64,000 nt of DNA from Eubacterium callanderi (lineage in GTDB: Bacteria; Bacillota; Clostridia; Eubacteriales; Eubacteriaceae): contig NZ_FRBP01000007.1 in the NCBI RefSeq assembly GCF_900142645.1, forward strand, positions 26,662 through 90,661. The letters run 5' to 3'. Each line of letters starts with the position of its first letter. Position 1 is the first letter of the stretch. Below are positions 43,697-52,226 of this stretch, piece after piece. Below the pieces are notes generated by a model that made no database searches, was not told where the DNA came from, and was given only the letters and a program-made list of their open reading frames with translations. Made by a program: the position numbers and the translations under genes.

Positions 43697-44971
43697 TTAC
43701 ACGTTTTCTGCCTGCGCTGCCTGTTCCAGCTGTTTGGTCTTAACACCGCGCCGTTTCAGTAAAATAGCGGAGAAAACACCGAGAACAGCCCAGACCACCA
43801 TCCAGACCAGCATCATGTTAAAGCCCAGCTCTACATTGCCGCCTGCTTCACCATAGGCCAGAAAACGGCTGATGATGGGTGCCACAAAGATGTCTGGCGT
43901 CAGCGCGATAAAGGAGATAATTCCAGTGGCGATGCCGGTCATGGCTAACGGCACGCCCGCTTCACCCAGAATCGACCAGTAGGTGGATTTAAGCACATTG
44001 ACCAGGTAAGCCAGAATAACGGTAATGACCACACAGACCGCCACAATCTTGGAGGTAAACAATATCGCCAGCACACAGACGCCCGTGGCCAGGAAGGTCC
44101 AGAACATGCCCTTGCCTTTATAACTGAACTTGTCCATGATAATCCCGCCGGAAATGCCGGCCACAAAGACAATGATGTAGCTCCGGATAATGGACAGGGT
44201 GCTTGAGAGCTCTGGTGAAATGTTCAGCACACGGGTACAGTAGGTGCCCATGTAGCCATTGGCGGTATTCCAGAGGGTATAGCCGCACATGATCACAAAA
44301 ATACACAGCCAGGTGGAGGACATGCCAAAAGCTTTCCACATGCTTTCCTTTTTTTCTGCCTTGGCGTTCTGTTCTTTTTTGCCCTTATCAAAATCCGGTA
44401 CCAGAACAATTACCAAAACCGTCAGCAGGGCAAAGGCCGCAGCGTTGATTAAAAGCACTGCTCTGAAGCCAGCCGCCTGAGTGGCAAAAAGGCCCATGGC
44501 CCACAGGCAGAGGAAGGCGACTGCTGTCTGCCCGATACCGCGCAGCCCTTCACTGATACCAAACAAACGTCCCTGTTCATTTTCGCTGCCCAGGTTGCGG
44601 ATAGCCTTAAGGTAAGGCGACCAGAAGGTGCCCACACTGAAGATGCCGTAAAGCGCGTGAATGATAATGAGCGCTGTGTAGCCCGGGAAACTCGAATACC
44701 ACAGTGTTACCAGGCACATGGCCCCACAGGACAGAATCAACAATTTCTTTGTATTAAACTTTTCAGCCAGAATACCGCTCGGCACATAGCCGATAACATT
44801 AAAGAGCCCGTAAACGCCTGCGATGGTCCCCAGCTGAACATCGTTGATATTCAATGCCACGATCATCTGGTCATAAAAGGAAAACCGGATCAGCGGCGTC
44901 AGGTAAGCGATCCCAGCGATCATACTCAGAATGACGAGAACAATATTTCTTTTCTTTTTATCTAATTCCAT
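43697..44971 (-). CDS. MFS transporter
   Basis: 424 residues from ATG 44971 (GGAGGGG SD), 12 predicted helices. The MFS loop after helix 2 reads SGILAEKFNTKKL; similar loops recur in the second half (SGGIIMDKFSYKGKG). It resembles the sigma54-controlled MFS protein at 27086 (compare PSGILAEKFNTKKL with PGGYLSDKFSVKAL). It lies after the BCCT gene on the same strand with a 58-nt gap and may be co-transcribed. The substrate is unknown; the context suggests quaternary amines or their demethylated products. Confidence 0.88.
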   Translation of the reverse strand: MELDKKKRNIVLVILSMIAGIAYLTPLIRFSFYDQMIVALNINDVQLGTIAGVYGLFNVIGYVPSGILAEKFNTKKLLILSCGAMCLVTLWYSSFPGYTALIIIHALYGIFSVGTFWSPYLKAIRNLGSENEQGRLFGISEGLRGIGQTAVAFLCLWAMGLFATQAAGFRAVLLINAAAFALLTVLVIVLVPDFDKGKKEQNAKAEKKESMWKAFGMSSTWLCIFVIMCGYTLWNTANGYMGTYCTRVLNISPELSSTLSIIRSYIIVFVAGISGGIIMDKFSYKGKGMFWTFLATGVCVLAILFTSKIVAVCVVITVILAYLVNVLKSTYWSILGEAGVPLAMTGIATGIISFIALTPDIFVAPIISRFLAYGEAGGNVELGFNMMLVWMVVWAVLGVFSAILLKRRGVKTKQLEQAAQAENV

Positions 44972-45029
44972 AATTACCCCTCCAAATTTAACAAACAATC
45001 ATCTTTCCCACTCTTTGCTGATGGCAGCA

Positions 45030-46547
45030 CTACTTATCGAATTCCTCTTTCTTAAGATACTTGAAAAATCCTGCCAGCATCAGGCAGATAATAATCAGGA
45101 ATGGGAAACTGAAAGCAAAGGACAATGACTGCACTGCAGAAAGCCCTCCAGTCACAATAAACATAATGGCCAGCAAGCCTAAGATCACACCCCAGATGAC
45201 CTTGATAAGCTTCTGGGAATTTTCTCTGCCCCTGGAGCTCATGGTGCTCACCACCTGCACACCCGCGTCGGCTGAGGTCAGGAAAAAGACCAGCAGCGAC
45301 AGCATGACAAGGACAGATATAACACCGGACAGCGGCAGATTACTGAGCATCTGGAATACTGAGCTGTTGGTATCCACAGCGCCGTTCTGAATCACGCTGC
45401 CAGGATTGGCAAGCTCCATATTAAGGCCGGTTCCGCCCATAATCCCAAACCAGATACAGCTCATGATGGTCGGAACGCCCAGAATGGCGAGGACAAACTC
45501 CCGGATCGTGCGCCCTTTAGAAATCTTGGCAATAAAACTGCCCACAAAGGGTGTCCAGGTAATCCACCAGGCCCAGTAAAAGACTGTCCAGTTACCGATC
45601 CAGTTTTCACCCGTATGAGCCGCCACGGTGCCGTTGGCATCGGTGAAAAAACTCATGGGAATAAATTTAAAAATATAATCGCCGATACTTTCCAACGTAA
45701 TATTAAAAATATACAGTGTTGGTCCTGCCAAAAGGACAAACAGCATAACAGCGAATACGATGACCGTGTTGGTATTGCTGAGAAGCTTCATGCCTCGGTC
45801 AATGCCCGCTGTCGAGGAAATCACAAACAGAATCGTGCAGATAATGACAATCACCACTGCCAGCAGCGTTCCGCCCGAGATATGAAAAACAAATTCCAGA
45901 CCGCTCTGAATCTGCAGCGCGCCCAGCCCAAAGGATGTGGCTACGCCGATCAGAATGAGAATAACTGTAAAGGTGTCAATTCCTTTTGAAAACCCACCCT
46001 TAAGCGCCTTATCGCCAAGAAATGGGTAGAAGGAAGAGCTTACCAGCAGCGGCAAACCTTTCCTGAAATGGAAGTAGGCCATGGGCAGCGCGACCGCCGC
46101 GTACAATGCCCAGGGATGCACTCCCCAGTGCAGAAAAGTATACTGGAGGGACTCCACAGCCGCCTCCGGTGTCTGCGGGTCCGCGAAGGGCGGCACCATA
46201 AAATGGTTCATGGGCTCTGCCACGCTCCAGAATACCAAGCCAATGCCCATACCTGCCGCAAAAATCATTGAAAACCAGCTGATGTTGCTGTACTCAGGCT
46301 TTTCATCATCTCCGCCCAGCCGTATTTTTCCATATTTGCTGAACGAGACAAACAAGCAGGCGGCAATTACAAAGAGCGCAAAGCCAATATAGGCAAATCC
46401 CAATGTGTTCGTAAAGAAATTAAAAATACCAGAAAATACGCTTGCGACCTGTTCTGTAAAAACAATGCTGACAATGGCCAGTAACAAAGTGATACTTCCG
46501 GCTACCAAAAAAATTGTTTTATCTACAGACTCAAATATCTTTTTCAT
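45030..46547 (-). CDS. BCCT-family betaine/carnitine/choline transporter
   Basis: 505 residues, about 12 helices, start set by GGAGG five bases before ATG 46547. The family signature is clear: the tryptophan-rich helix NWTVFYWAWWITWTPFVGSF followed by AKISKGRTIREFVLAIL, and FAAGMGIGLVFWSVAEP in the early helices. BCCT proteins import trimethylammonium compounds. The gene is divergent from the mttB-mttB-corrinoid operon and shares its operator, so import and demethylation are regulated together. Confidence 0.96.
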   Translation of the reverse strand: MKKIFESVDKTIFLVAGSITLLLAIVSIVFTEQVASVFSGIFNFFTNTLGFAYIGFALFVIAACLFVSFSKYGKIRLGGDDEKPEYSNISWFSMIFAAGMGIGLVFWSVAEPMNHFMVPPFADPQTPEAAVESLQYTFLHWGVHPWALYAAVALPMAYFHFRKGLPLLVSSSFYPFLGDKALKGGFSKGIDTFTVILILIGVATSFGLGALQIQSGLEFVFHISGGTLLAVVIVIICTILFVISSTAGIDRGMKLLSNTNTVIVFAVMLFVLLAGPTLYIFNITLESIGDYIFKFIPMSFFTDANGTVAAHTGENWIGNWTVFYWAWWITWTPFVGSFIAKISKGRTIREFVLAILGVPTIMSCIWFGIMGGTGLNMELANPGSVIQNGAVDTNSSVFQMLSNLPLSGVISVLVMLSLLVFFLTSADAGVQVVSTMSSRGRENSQKLIKVIWGVILGLLAIMFIVTGGLSAVQSLSFAFSFPFLIIICLMLAGFFKYLKKEEFDK

Positions 46548-46617
46548 AATTGCCTCCATTCTGAGATAAACAATGACAACGATCAGAATACTTTAATAAA
46601 AAGCATGCCAATTTGTG

Positions 46618-46670
46618 AAATACATGTCTTTTATAAACGCAGTATAACACGATTTTATTGGAACCGTCAA
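46618..46670 (-). promoter_or_regulatory. Promoter and operator of the BCCT gene
   Basis: Minus-strand TTGACG (46665-46670), 18 bp, TATACT (46641-46646), then a 9-nt gap to AAATACATGTCTTT (46618-46631), a one-mismatch copy of the palindrome found at the mttB promoter. A site right after -10 suggests repression. Confidence 0.75.
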
Positions 46671-46808
46671 CCTAAAAAATAAATATTTTTCTTTTTTTAC
46701 GACATTTATCCAAGGCTTCTATAGAAGAAAACCCAGATTTTTTACTAAATAGCGGGTTTTTATCCTTGAAATTCATCGTTATTTTTTTGATTTTTCCATT
46801 TTTTAGTA

Positions 46809-46860
46809 TTGACAACCTTTCCATATCGTGATATATTGTGCTTGTGAAATACATGTATTT
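46809..46860 (+). promoter_or_regulatory. Promoter and operator of the mttB operon
   Basis: TTGACA (46809-46814), 17 bp, TATATT (46832-46837), then a 9-nt gap to the perfect palindrome AAATACATGTATTT (46847-46860), which overlaps the predicted transcription start. The gap from -10 to palindrome is the same as on the divergent side. The two GntR proteins at the operon end are the obvious candidate binders. Confidence 0.82.
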
Positions 46861-46880
46861 ATTAAATTTGGAGGTGTACC

Positions 46881-48338
46881 ATGTACGTTAACAGAAGATT
46901 TTATGACAAATATGTTTCTACCAGAGATGTTGAATTATTACACGAATACTCACTGAGAGTTTTGAAGGAAGTAGGGGTTTCCTTCGATTGTGAAGAAGCA
47001 CTGGAAATATTTAAAAAACACGGCGCAACCGTTGAAGGCAGTATTGTAAAAATTGATGAAGACCTGTTAAACCAGGCGCTGGAAACCGCTCCTAAGACAT
47101 TTACTGTTACCACATCTGCCGGCGAAACCAAAATCGGCGAACGTTTTAAACCAAAAACCGTTGGCTGCTACGGACCACCGAAGTTTTTATTTGAAGATGA
47201 TGAATACCGTGTTGCTATGAAAGACGACATGGTTAAGTTCCTTAAGCTAATGGATACCAGCGATGTGACTGACTTTGTCAACAACTCCGCTTACGATACA
47301 GCCGATTTGGACAAAACCAAGGACGACTTTTACATGCCTCAGGTTGCAATGTGCTTAAAATACTCTCAAAAGCCAACCTATGGAAATGTTGCTAACAGCT
47401 TGAATGTTCGCGGCAAAAGTCTTAAGGAAGCTGCTAAGGGCATCGCGCAGCTTTACAAAGAATTCTATGACATCTGGGATCGCCCGGTTCTTCTGACAAA
47501 TGCGTGTGCTTTATCACCTCTCGGTTATTCATATGAAGTTTTAGATAATATCATGGGCCTTGTTGAAGAAGGACAGCCTGTTACCATCATTACCTGTTCC
47601 ATGACCAACCTGACCGCTCCGGCAGCGCTGCTCGGCTCTGTTATCCAGAATAACGCCACCATTCTGGCTGGTATCGTTCTGACACAGCTCATTAACCCTG
47701 GCTGTCCGGTAATTTACGGTACGGTTTCCAGCCCGACGGATATGCGTACCGTTTCACTGGCAATCGGCGCACCGGAAGCCCAGCTCATCCAGATGGCTTC
47801 TCTGGCCCTTGGCCGCTACTACCAGCTACCCGTGAGAACCGGTATTGCCGGCACAGACTCCTTAAAGCCAGACTATCAGGCCGGTGTTGAAAGCTTCATG
47901 ATTCTTATGACCACCTATCTTGGAAAATCCGACTTTGTCCTGAATCATGCCGGCATTCTCCAGTCCTACGCGCTGGGCAGCTACGAAAAATTTGTTCTGG
48001 ATGAAGAAGTCAACCGTATCCTCATGCGGCTCAACCGGGGCATGGACATTTCAGACATGAGAGCTGAAAAGGTTTTTGCAGAAATCAAAAAGGCCGGTCC
48101 TCTGGGCAATTACCTGTCCGGAAGAACACCGAAGGAATACCGTCAGGAACATTGGCTGACCAAGCTCTTTAACCGCCAGGCCGGTAATCCGCAGCCAATT
48201 TTCGACGAAATCGGCGATCTCCGCGAACGCGCCAGCAAAGAAGTTGAAGAACGTGTCGCAGGCTATACATTACCTGACTTAACCAAGACCCAGAAGGATA
48301 TCCTGAACCGTTATCTGCCTGAAGACGAAAAGTTTTAA
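46881..48338 (+). CDS. MttB-superfamily (non-pyrrolysine) methyltransferase, first of pair
   Basis: 485 residues, SD TGGAGGTG. MttB family marks: LHEYSLRVLKEVGVSFDCEE near the N-terminus, TNLTAPAALLGSVIQNNATI in the barrel and DYQAGVESFMILMTTYLGKS late. It is uninterrupted by TAG, so not pyrrolysine-dependent. It should transfer a methyl group from a quaternary amine imported by the BCCT transporter to the corrinoid protein encoded downstream. It is followed by an internal hairpin terminator before the second mttB gene. Confidence 0.93.
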   Translation: MYVNRRFYDKYVSTRDVELLHEYSLRVLKEVGVSFDCEEALEIFKKHGATVEGSIVKIDEDLLNQALETAPKTFTVTTSAGETKIGERFKPKTVGCYGPPKFLFEDDEYRVAMKDDMVKFLKLMDTSDVTDFVNNSAYDTADLDKTKDDFYMPQVAMCLKYSQKPTYGNVANSLNVRGKSLKEAAKGIAQLYKEFYDIWDRPVLLTNACALSPLGYSYEVLDNIMGLVEEGQPVTIITCSMTNLTAPAALLGSVIQNNATILAGIVLTQLINPGCPVIYGTVSSPTDMRTVSLAIGAPEAQLIQMASLALGRYYQLPVRTGIAGTDSLKPDYQAGVESFMILMTTYLGKSDFVLNHAGILQSYALGSYEKFVLDEEVNRILMRLNRGMDISDMRAEKVFAEIKKAGPLGNYLSGRTPKEYRQEHWLTKLFNRQAGNPQPIFDEIGDLRERASKEVEERVAGYTLPDLTKTQKDILNRYLPEDEKF

Positions 48339-48372
48339 TTAACCCTCTATATATAGTATTCATTTTTCGGAT

Positions 48373-48410
48373 AAAATCTGGTATCATTAGTGGTATCAGA
48401 TTTTATTTTT
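48373..48410 (+). terminator. Hairpin terminator between the two mttB genes
   Basis: AAAATCTG (48373-48380) pairs with CAGATTTT (about 48397-48404) with a wobble-rich inner stem, then ATTTTT. No clear promoter follows, so it may reduce rather than stop expression of the downstream genes. Confidence 0.65.
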
Positions 48411-48443
48411 GTTACCCGGTTATACTTAAAAGGAAGGTCACCC

Positions 48444-49820
48444 ATGAAACTACGCTATTCATTTGCTGAAAAAGAAGAGTGCCAGCAAATTCATGAATAT
48501 TCTCTGGATATTTTGGAAAACACAGGTATTGTTGTTCATTCTGAAAAAGCAAGAAACACCTTTAAAAAAAACGGCGCAAAGGTGGAAGGCAAAAAGGTCT
48601 TTCTCCCGCCCAAAATCGTAGAAGACCATCTTGTCCATGTGCCCTCCTCCTTTACCTTTAACACTCCCGGACACCGAGTAACCGTGGGTGACGGCACCAC
48701 CTGCACCATGCCGCCCTACGGCGCCACCTACGCAAAGAAAAACAATGTCAGCCATCTGGCAGGGCGTGAAGACTTTATCAATTTTACAAAGCTCAACCAG
48801 GTGAGCAGCCAAATGAGCATGGCCTGCCCCTATGTCCTTGAGCCCATGGATGTTCCCATTGATTTCAGAGAAAAGTATAAAATGGCCATGTGCCTGAAAT
48901 ACTCCGACAAGCCCACATTTTCCATGACCCAGGACGGCCCGTCGGCACGGGAGAGCATTCGTTTTGCAAGAGAATACTGGGACTCCCAGGACAGCAATAT
49001 ACTCATCGGAAATATTAATATCTCCGCGCCGCTGATCATGGGAGAGGGTACTGCCGACGTTATTCTGGTACACGGCGAGGAAAGCCAGCCTCTGATGGTA
49101 GCCTGCGGCAGCGGACTGAGCGGGCTGACCGCACCGCCTTTGCCAGCAGCCAACTTCCTCATCAGCAACGCTGCGGTGCTGGCCGGCATTATTCTGGCCC
49201 AGATGGTACGGCCAGGCCTTCCCATTGTTTACGGCTTCCCGCTTTTTGGCGTGAACCCTTTAAGCGCAGACGCCTCCCCCGGCGAGCCGACCACCGCGCT
49301 CTTTACCATGGCCGCGGCGGAAATGGGGCGGTTTTATAAGATTCCCGTCCGGTCCGGCGGCGTTTTTACAGACTCCACATACCTGGATTACCAAAACGGT
49401 GCTGAGAGCTTCATGAATCTTTTTTCCTGCCTGTTTTCTGGTGTCGACTGCATGATGCACGCCTTTGGCATGGAGGATTCCCTGAACACTGTCAATTACA
49501 ATAAATACATCCTGGACGAAGCCCTCTACAGCACCATCAAGCATTACCTGAACGGCTTTGAGGTGAACGCAGTTACACTGATGCTCGACGCCATCAAAAA
49601 AAATGGCTGTACTGATAACTATATCAACATGAGTAATCTCCGGCTCATCCGAAAGCATTACGCGCCCTATCCCTTTAAAAACACCAACGGGGAGCAGGAC
49701 ATCCTGGAAGAAACCAGCGCCGTCATCGACGAGCGGCTTGAAAATTATGTGGCACCGGCGTTTACCCGCGCGCAGCAAAAACACGTCGAAGGCTATCTGC
49801 CCAAAGCATTCATCGACTAA
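48444..49820 (+). CDS. MttB-superfamily (non-pyrrolysine) methyltransferase, second of pair
   Basis: 458 residues from ATG 48444 (AAGGAAGG SD); the ORF opens further upstream without an SD. Family segments: IHEYSLDILENTGIVVHSEK, GLSGLTAPPLPAANFLISNA and DYQNGAESFMNLFSCLFSGV. It differs considerably from the first copy, so the pair may use two related substrates or form two paralogous enzymes for one pathway. It is closely followed (16 nt) by the corrinoid protein gene. Confidence 0.93.
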   Translation: MKLRYSFAEKEECQQIHEYSLDILENTGIVVHSEKARNTFKKNGAKVEGKKVFLPPKIVEDHLVHVPSSFTFNTPGHRVTVGDGTTCTMPPYGATYAKKNNVSHLAGREDFINFTKLNQVSSQMSMACPYVLEPMDVPIDFREKYKMAMCLKYSDKPTFSMTQDGPSARESIRFAREYWDSQDSNILIGNINISAPLIMGEGTADVILVHGEESQPLMVACGSGLSGLTAPPLPAANFLISNAAVLAGIILAQMVRPGLPIVYGFPLFGVNPLSADASPGEPTTALFTMAAAEMGRFYKIPVRSGGVFTDSTYLDYQNGAESFMNLFSCLFSGVDCMMHAFGMEDSLNTVNYNKYILDEALYSTIKHYLNGFEVNAVTLMLDAIKKNGCTDNYINMSNLRLIRKHYAPYPFKNTNGEQDILEETSAVIDERLENYVAPAFTRAQQKHVEGYLPKAFID

Positions 49821-49836
49821 AAAGGAGGCATTCCCA

Positions 49837-50484
49837 TTGCTAGAATCCATCGTAACCGCTGTAAAAAAACTGGAAGAAAAAAAGGTCATCAAGCTGGTAC
49901 GCTACGCCGTTAAGGAAGGCGCCTCCCAAATGCAGATCATCGAATCCGTTCAGGCCGGACTGGACGAGGTGGGCAAATACTTTGAGACCGGCCGCTATGG
50001 CGTCACAGATCTCATGATGGCCGGCATCATTTTTGAGGAAATTTTGAAGCTCGACTGTCTGAAGCTCGAAAAAGAAAACCCAGAGGAGGCCATCGGCACC
50101 ATTCTTTTATGCACCATCGAATGTGATCTCCACGACATTGGAAAATCGATTTTTAAAAGCGCGGCCCTTATGTCCGGCTTTAAGGTCATCGACCTGGGCA
50201 TTGACATTTCGCCGGAAAAAATTGTGGCGGAAACAAAAAAATCCCATCCCGATGTGATTGCCATCAGCTCAATTATGGCAAACGGCGTAAAATATATGAA
50301 GGAAACCAACGAGCTTCTGGTAAAGGAAAACCTGAGAGACGAGGTGAAGATCATCCTCGGCGGCCTGTCAACGCATAAGGACGCTGTGGAGTACGTGGGC
50401 GCCGACGCTTTTACCAAGGATGTTTACGAGGGTGTAAACCTCTGTAAGGAATGGATGGAGGGGGGCGTTTCCCATAAGCTATAA
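49837..50484 (+). CDS. Corrinoid methyl-carrier protein
   Basis: 215 residues starting at TTG 49837, eight bases after GGAGG; no in-frame ATG fits. The N-terminal helical cap domain (about 1-85) is followed by the cobalamin-binding domain with ECDLHDIGKSI, whose His ligates cobalt in the base-off form, then ISSIMANG and ILGGLS. It accepts the methyl group from MttB-type enzymes. No methyltransferase to tetrahydrofolate and no RamA-like activator is encoded nearby; these must be elsewhere. Confidence 0.95.
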   Translation: MLESIVTAVKKLEEKKVIKLVRYAVKEGASQMQIIESVQAGLDEVGKYFETGRYGVTDLMMAGIIFEEILKLDCLKLEKENPEEAIGTILLCTIECDLHDIGKSIFKSAALMSGFKVIDLGIDISPEKIVAETKKSHPDVIAISSIMANGVKYMKETNELLVKENLRDEVKIILGGLSTHKDAVEYVGADAFTKDVYEGVNLCKEWMEGGVSHKL

Positions 50485-51172
50485 ATACGACGAAATCTGC
50501 GATAAAATAAAAAATAAAATCAAGCAGCGCATTTATCTGCCGGATACGCCGCTGCCCCCGGAGAACACCCTTGCTGAGGAATTTAAGGTCAGCCGGATCA
50601 CCATCCGCAACGCCCTGCGCAACCTGATCGAGGAGGGCTATGTCTATACCATTCCCGGAAAGGGCAACTATGTGCTGGCTAAAACCAATGACAAGTTTGT
50701 CCTCTCCCTGAAGCCTGAAAATATTTTAAAGGAGCCCTACAACCGCGTAGAACTGCTGGGCTCAGAGATCATCAAGCCCACCATCGAGCTGGTCTACCAT
50801 CTGCGGGTCGCGCCGGACTCCCGTATTGTGCTCATCAACTGGCTCTTGTTCAGGGACGACCTGCCTGTCATTTACGACAATCAGTTTATTCCTTATTTCC
50901 CCGGCATTTCTCCCTGGAACGACGATTTTGAGTACAACAGCTTCAGCGAAATCGTCAACCAGCGGAACCACCTTTATATTACCCAAGAGCGCATCCATAT
51001 CGAGGCTGTGGGCTGTGACGCCCAGGCCGCGGAAAAGCTGAACATCCCAGAAGACACCCCTGTCATGCAGATTACCCAGAACCTCATGGATAACGACGAC
51101 CCGCTGGGCATGCGCAAGCTTTATATAAGGAAGGAATGCTGCAAGCTGACCGGCATTACCTATCTGCCGTAA
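50474..51172 (+). CDS. GntR/HutC-type regulator with apparent AUA start
   Basis: About 232 residues. The winged HTH (LAEEFKVSRITIRNALRNLI then EEGYVYTIPGKGNYVL) is intact and the UTRA-like effector domain follows. In this frame no ATG, GTG or TTG exists between an in-frame stop (50435) and the HTH. The codon at the expected place is ATA 50474, eight bases after GGAGGGGGG; it would read (M)SYKYDEICDKIKNKI, a normal GntR N-terminus. The start GTG at 50672 would cut off the HTH. It overlaps the corrinoid gene end by 11 bases. Confidence 0.8.
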   Translation: MSYKYDEICDKIKNKIKQRIYLPDTPLPPENTLAEEFKVSRITIRNALRNLIEEGYVYTIPGKGNYVLAKTNDKFVLSLKPENILKEPYNRVELLGSEIIKPTIELVYHLRVAPDSRIVLINWLLFRDDLPVIYDNQFIPYFPGISPWNDDFEYNSFSEIVNQRNHLYITQERIHIEAVGCDAQAAEKLNIPEDTPVMQITQNLMDNDDPLGMRKLYIRKECCKLTGITYLP

Positions 51173-51193
51173 AGGCCAAAGCAGGTGACATCA

Positions 51194-51883
51194 ATGAAAG
51201 TAAAAATATACGATCAAATCATCAATGATATTATGGATGACATCCACTACGGCAACCTGAAGCCCGGAGAAAAACTCCCCACCTATGCCGAGCTGGCGAA
51301 AAAGTATAATACCAGCATCGTCACAGTCCGCAAGAGCATCTCATCCTTAATTAACAAGGGGTATCTGAGCGCAGTGGAGCGGGTCGGGACCTTTGTGCGG
51401 GAATGCGAAAAGGAGCAGTACCTCATCAGCTTTGCGCCCCAGGCCAATATTAACGAAGAAATCACCGAGATCAGCGTGGAGGACATCAGCCTGTCCCTCA
51501 TTAAAATGCGGGAGATCCGGCAGGAAATGAAAGCCGTGGAAATGCGCCAGATCCTGTACTCCGACACACTTCCCATCTGCTACATCATTACCGCGCTCCT
51601 CTTAAACGGCCGCTATAATCCGGAAAGCATGGCGGACATGACCGAAAGGAACCTCCAGACCATCAATAAAATCCTCGACGGCTTTGAGATCAAAAAAGTC
51701 CTCGAGATCACCATGGATACCCCCAACCGGTTTATCCAGAACAAGCTGCTGGTGGACAGAGACGACCCCGTGTTCTGCTTTACCACCTATTATTACACCA
51801 TGAAGGACGAACCCGTTGGAAAAAGCGTGCTCTACGCAGCGGGGGAGAACATTGATTTGTATGGGAAATCTTTTTTGAAATAA
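51194..51883 (+). CDS. GntR/HutC-type regulator, second of tandem pair
   Basis: 229 residues from ATG 51194 (CAGGTGA SD). N-terminal winged HTH at about 10-70 (LAKKYNTSIVTVRKSISSLI, NKGYLSAVERVGTFVRE), then a UTRA-like ligand domain (ISVEDISLSLIKMREIRQEM and onward). It is paralogous to the gene just before it, 21 nt away. One or both are expected to bind AAATACATGTATTT at the BCCT/mttB promoters and release it on binding a quaternary amine or intermediate. Confidence 0.92.
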   Translation: MKVKIYDQIINDIMDDIHYGNLKPGEKLPTYAELAKKYNTSIVTVRKSISSLINKGYLSAVERVGTFVRECEKEQYLISFAPQANINEEITEISVEDISLSLIKMREIRQEMKAVEMRQILYSDTLPICYIITALLLNGRYNPESMADMTERNLQTINKILDGFEIKKVLEITMDTPNRFIQNKLLVDRDDPVFCFTTYYYTMKDEPVGKSVLYAAGENIDLYGKSFLK

Positions 51884-51896
51884 ACTTTTCTTTTAG

Positions 51897-51933
51897 AAAA
51901 AGCACAGCTGCATGGAAACAGCTGTGCTTTTTT
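51897..51933 (+). terminator. Terminator of the mttB operon
   Basis: AAAGCACAGCTG and CAGCTGTGCTTT form a 12-bp stem followed by T's to 51933. Confidence 0.92.
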
Positions 51934-51991
51934 ACTTCCAAAATTTGCAGAAATCTTCTCTTTATCAAAATAAAGCTCAAAAATATAAAAA

Positions 51992-52019
51992 GCTCGTGGA
52001 ATAATGTCATTCCACGAGC
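51992..52019. repeat. Left copy of recombinase core-like site
   Basis: CTCGTGGAAT-AATGTC-ATTCCACGAG: two 10-bp arms in inverted orientation around a 6-bp asymmetric centre (51993-52018). The right copy at 53531-53556 is its reverse complement apart from the end bases. Confidence 0.85.
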
Positions 52020-52226
52020 AAAAATAACGTGCTCTTTAGAGAAAATATTAAATATTGTTTTTATTATATCACTTTCTTCATTAAATATGTATATTAATTT
52101 TTAAAAAAATTACAATTAAAATCTTTTTTTGCAAAAATTTGATTGCCTAAGTAGCACTTTTAGAGCTATTGAAGTTTTATAATTATTATATATCTGGTCA
52201 AAAAAATGGTATAAGGAGGTAAGGCA
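52020..52226. other. Region between left site and recombinase start
   Basis: AT-rich, no ORF. TATAAT (near 52060-52068) faces left on the minus strand, toward and through the left site. ATCTGGTCAAAA lies near 52191-52202, and the same motif recurs twice just after the recombinase stop (from 53466). These may be accessory recombinase-binding sites. Confidence 0.4.

Noticed and set aside
49260-49892. Minus-strand open frame of 210 codons opposite the second mttB gene
   Set aside because: Antisense shadow of a conserved gene; no ribosome site and no recognisable protein features.
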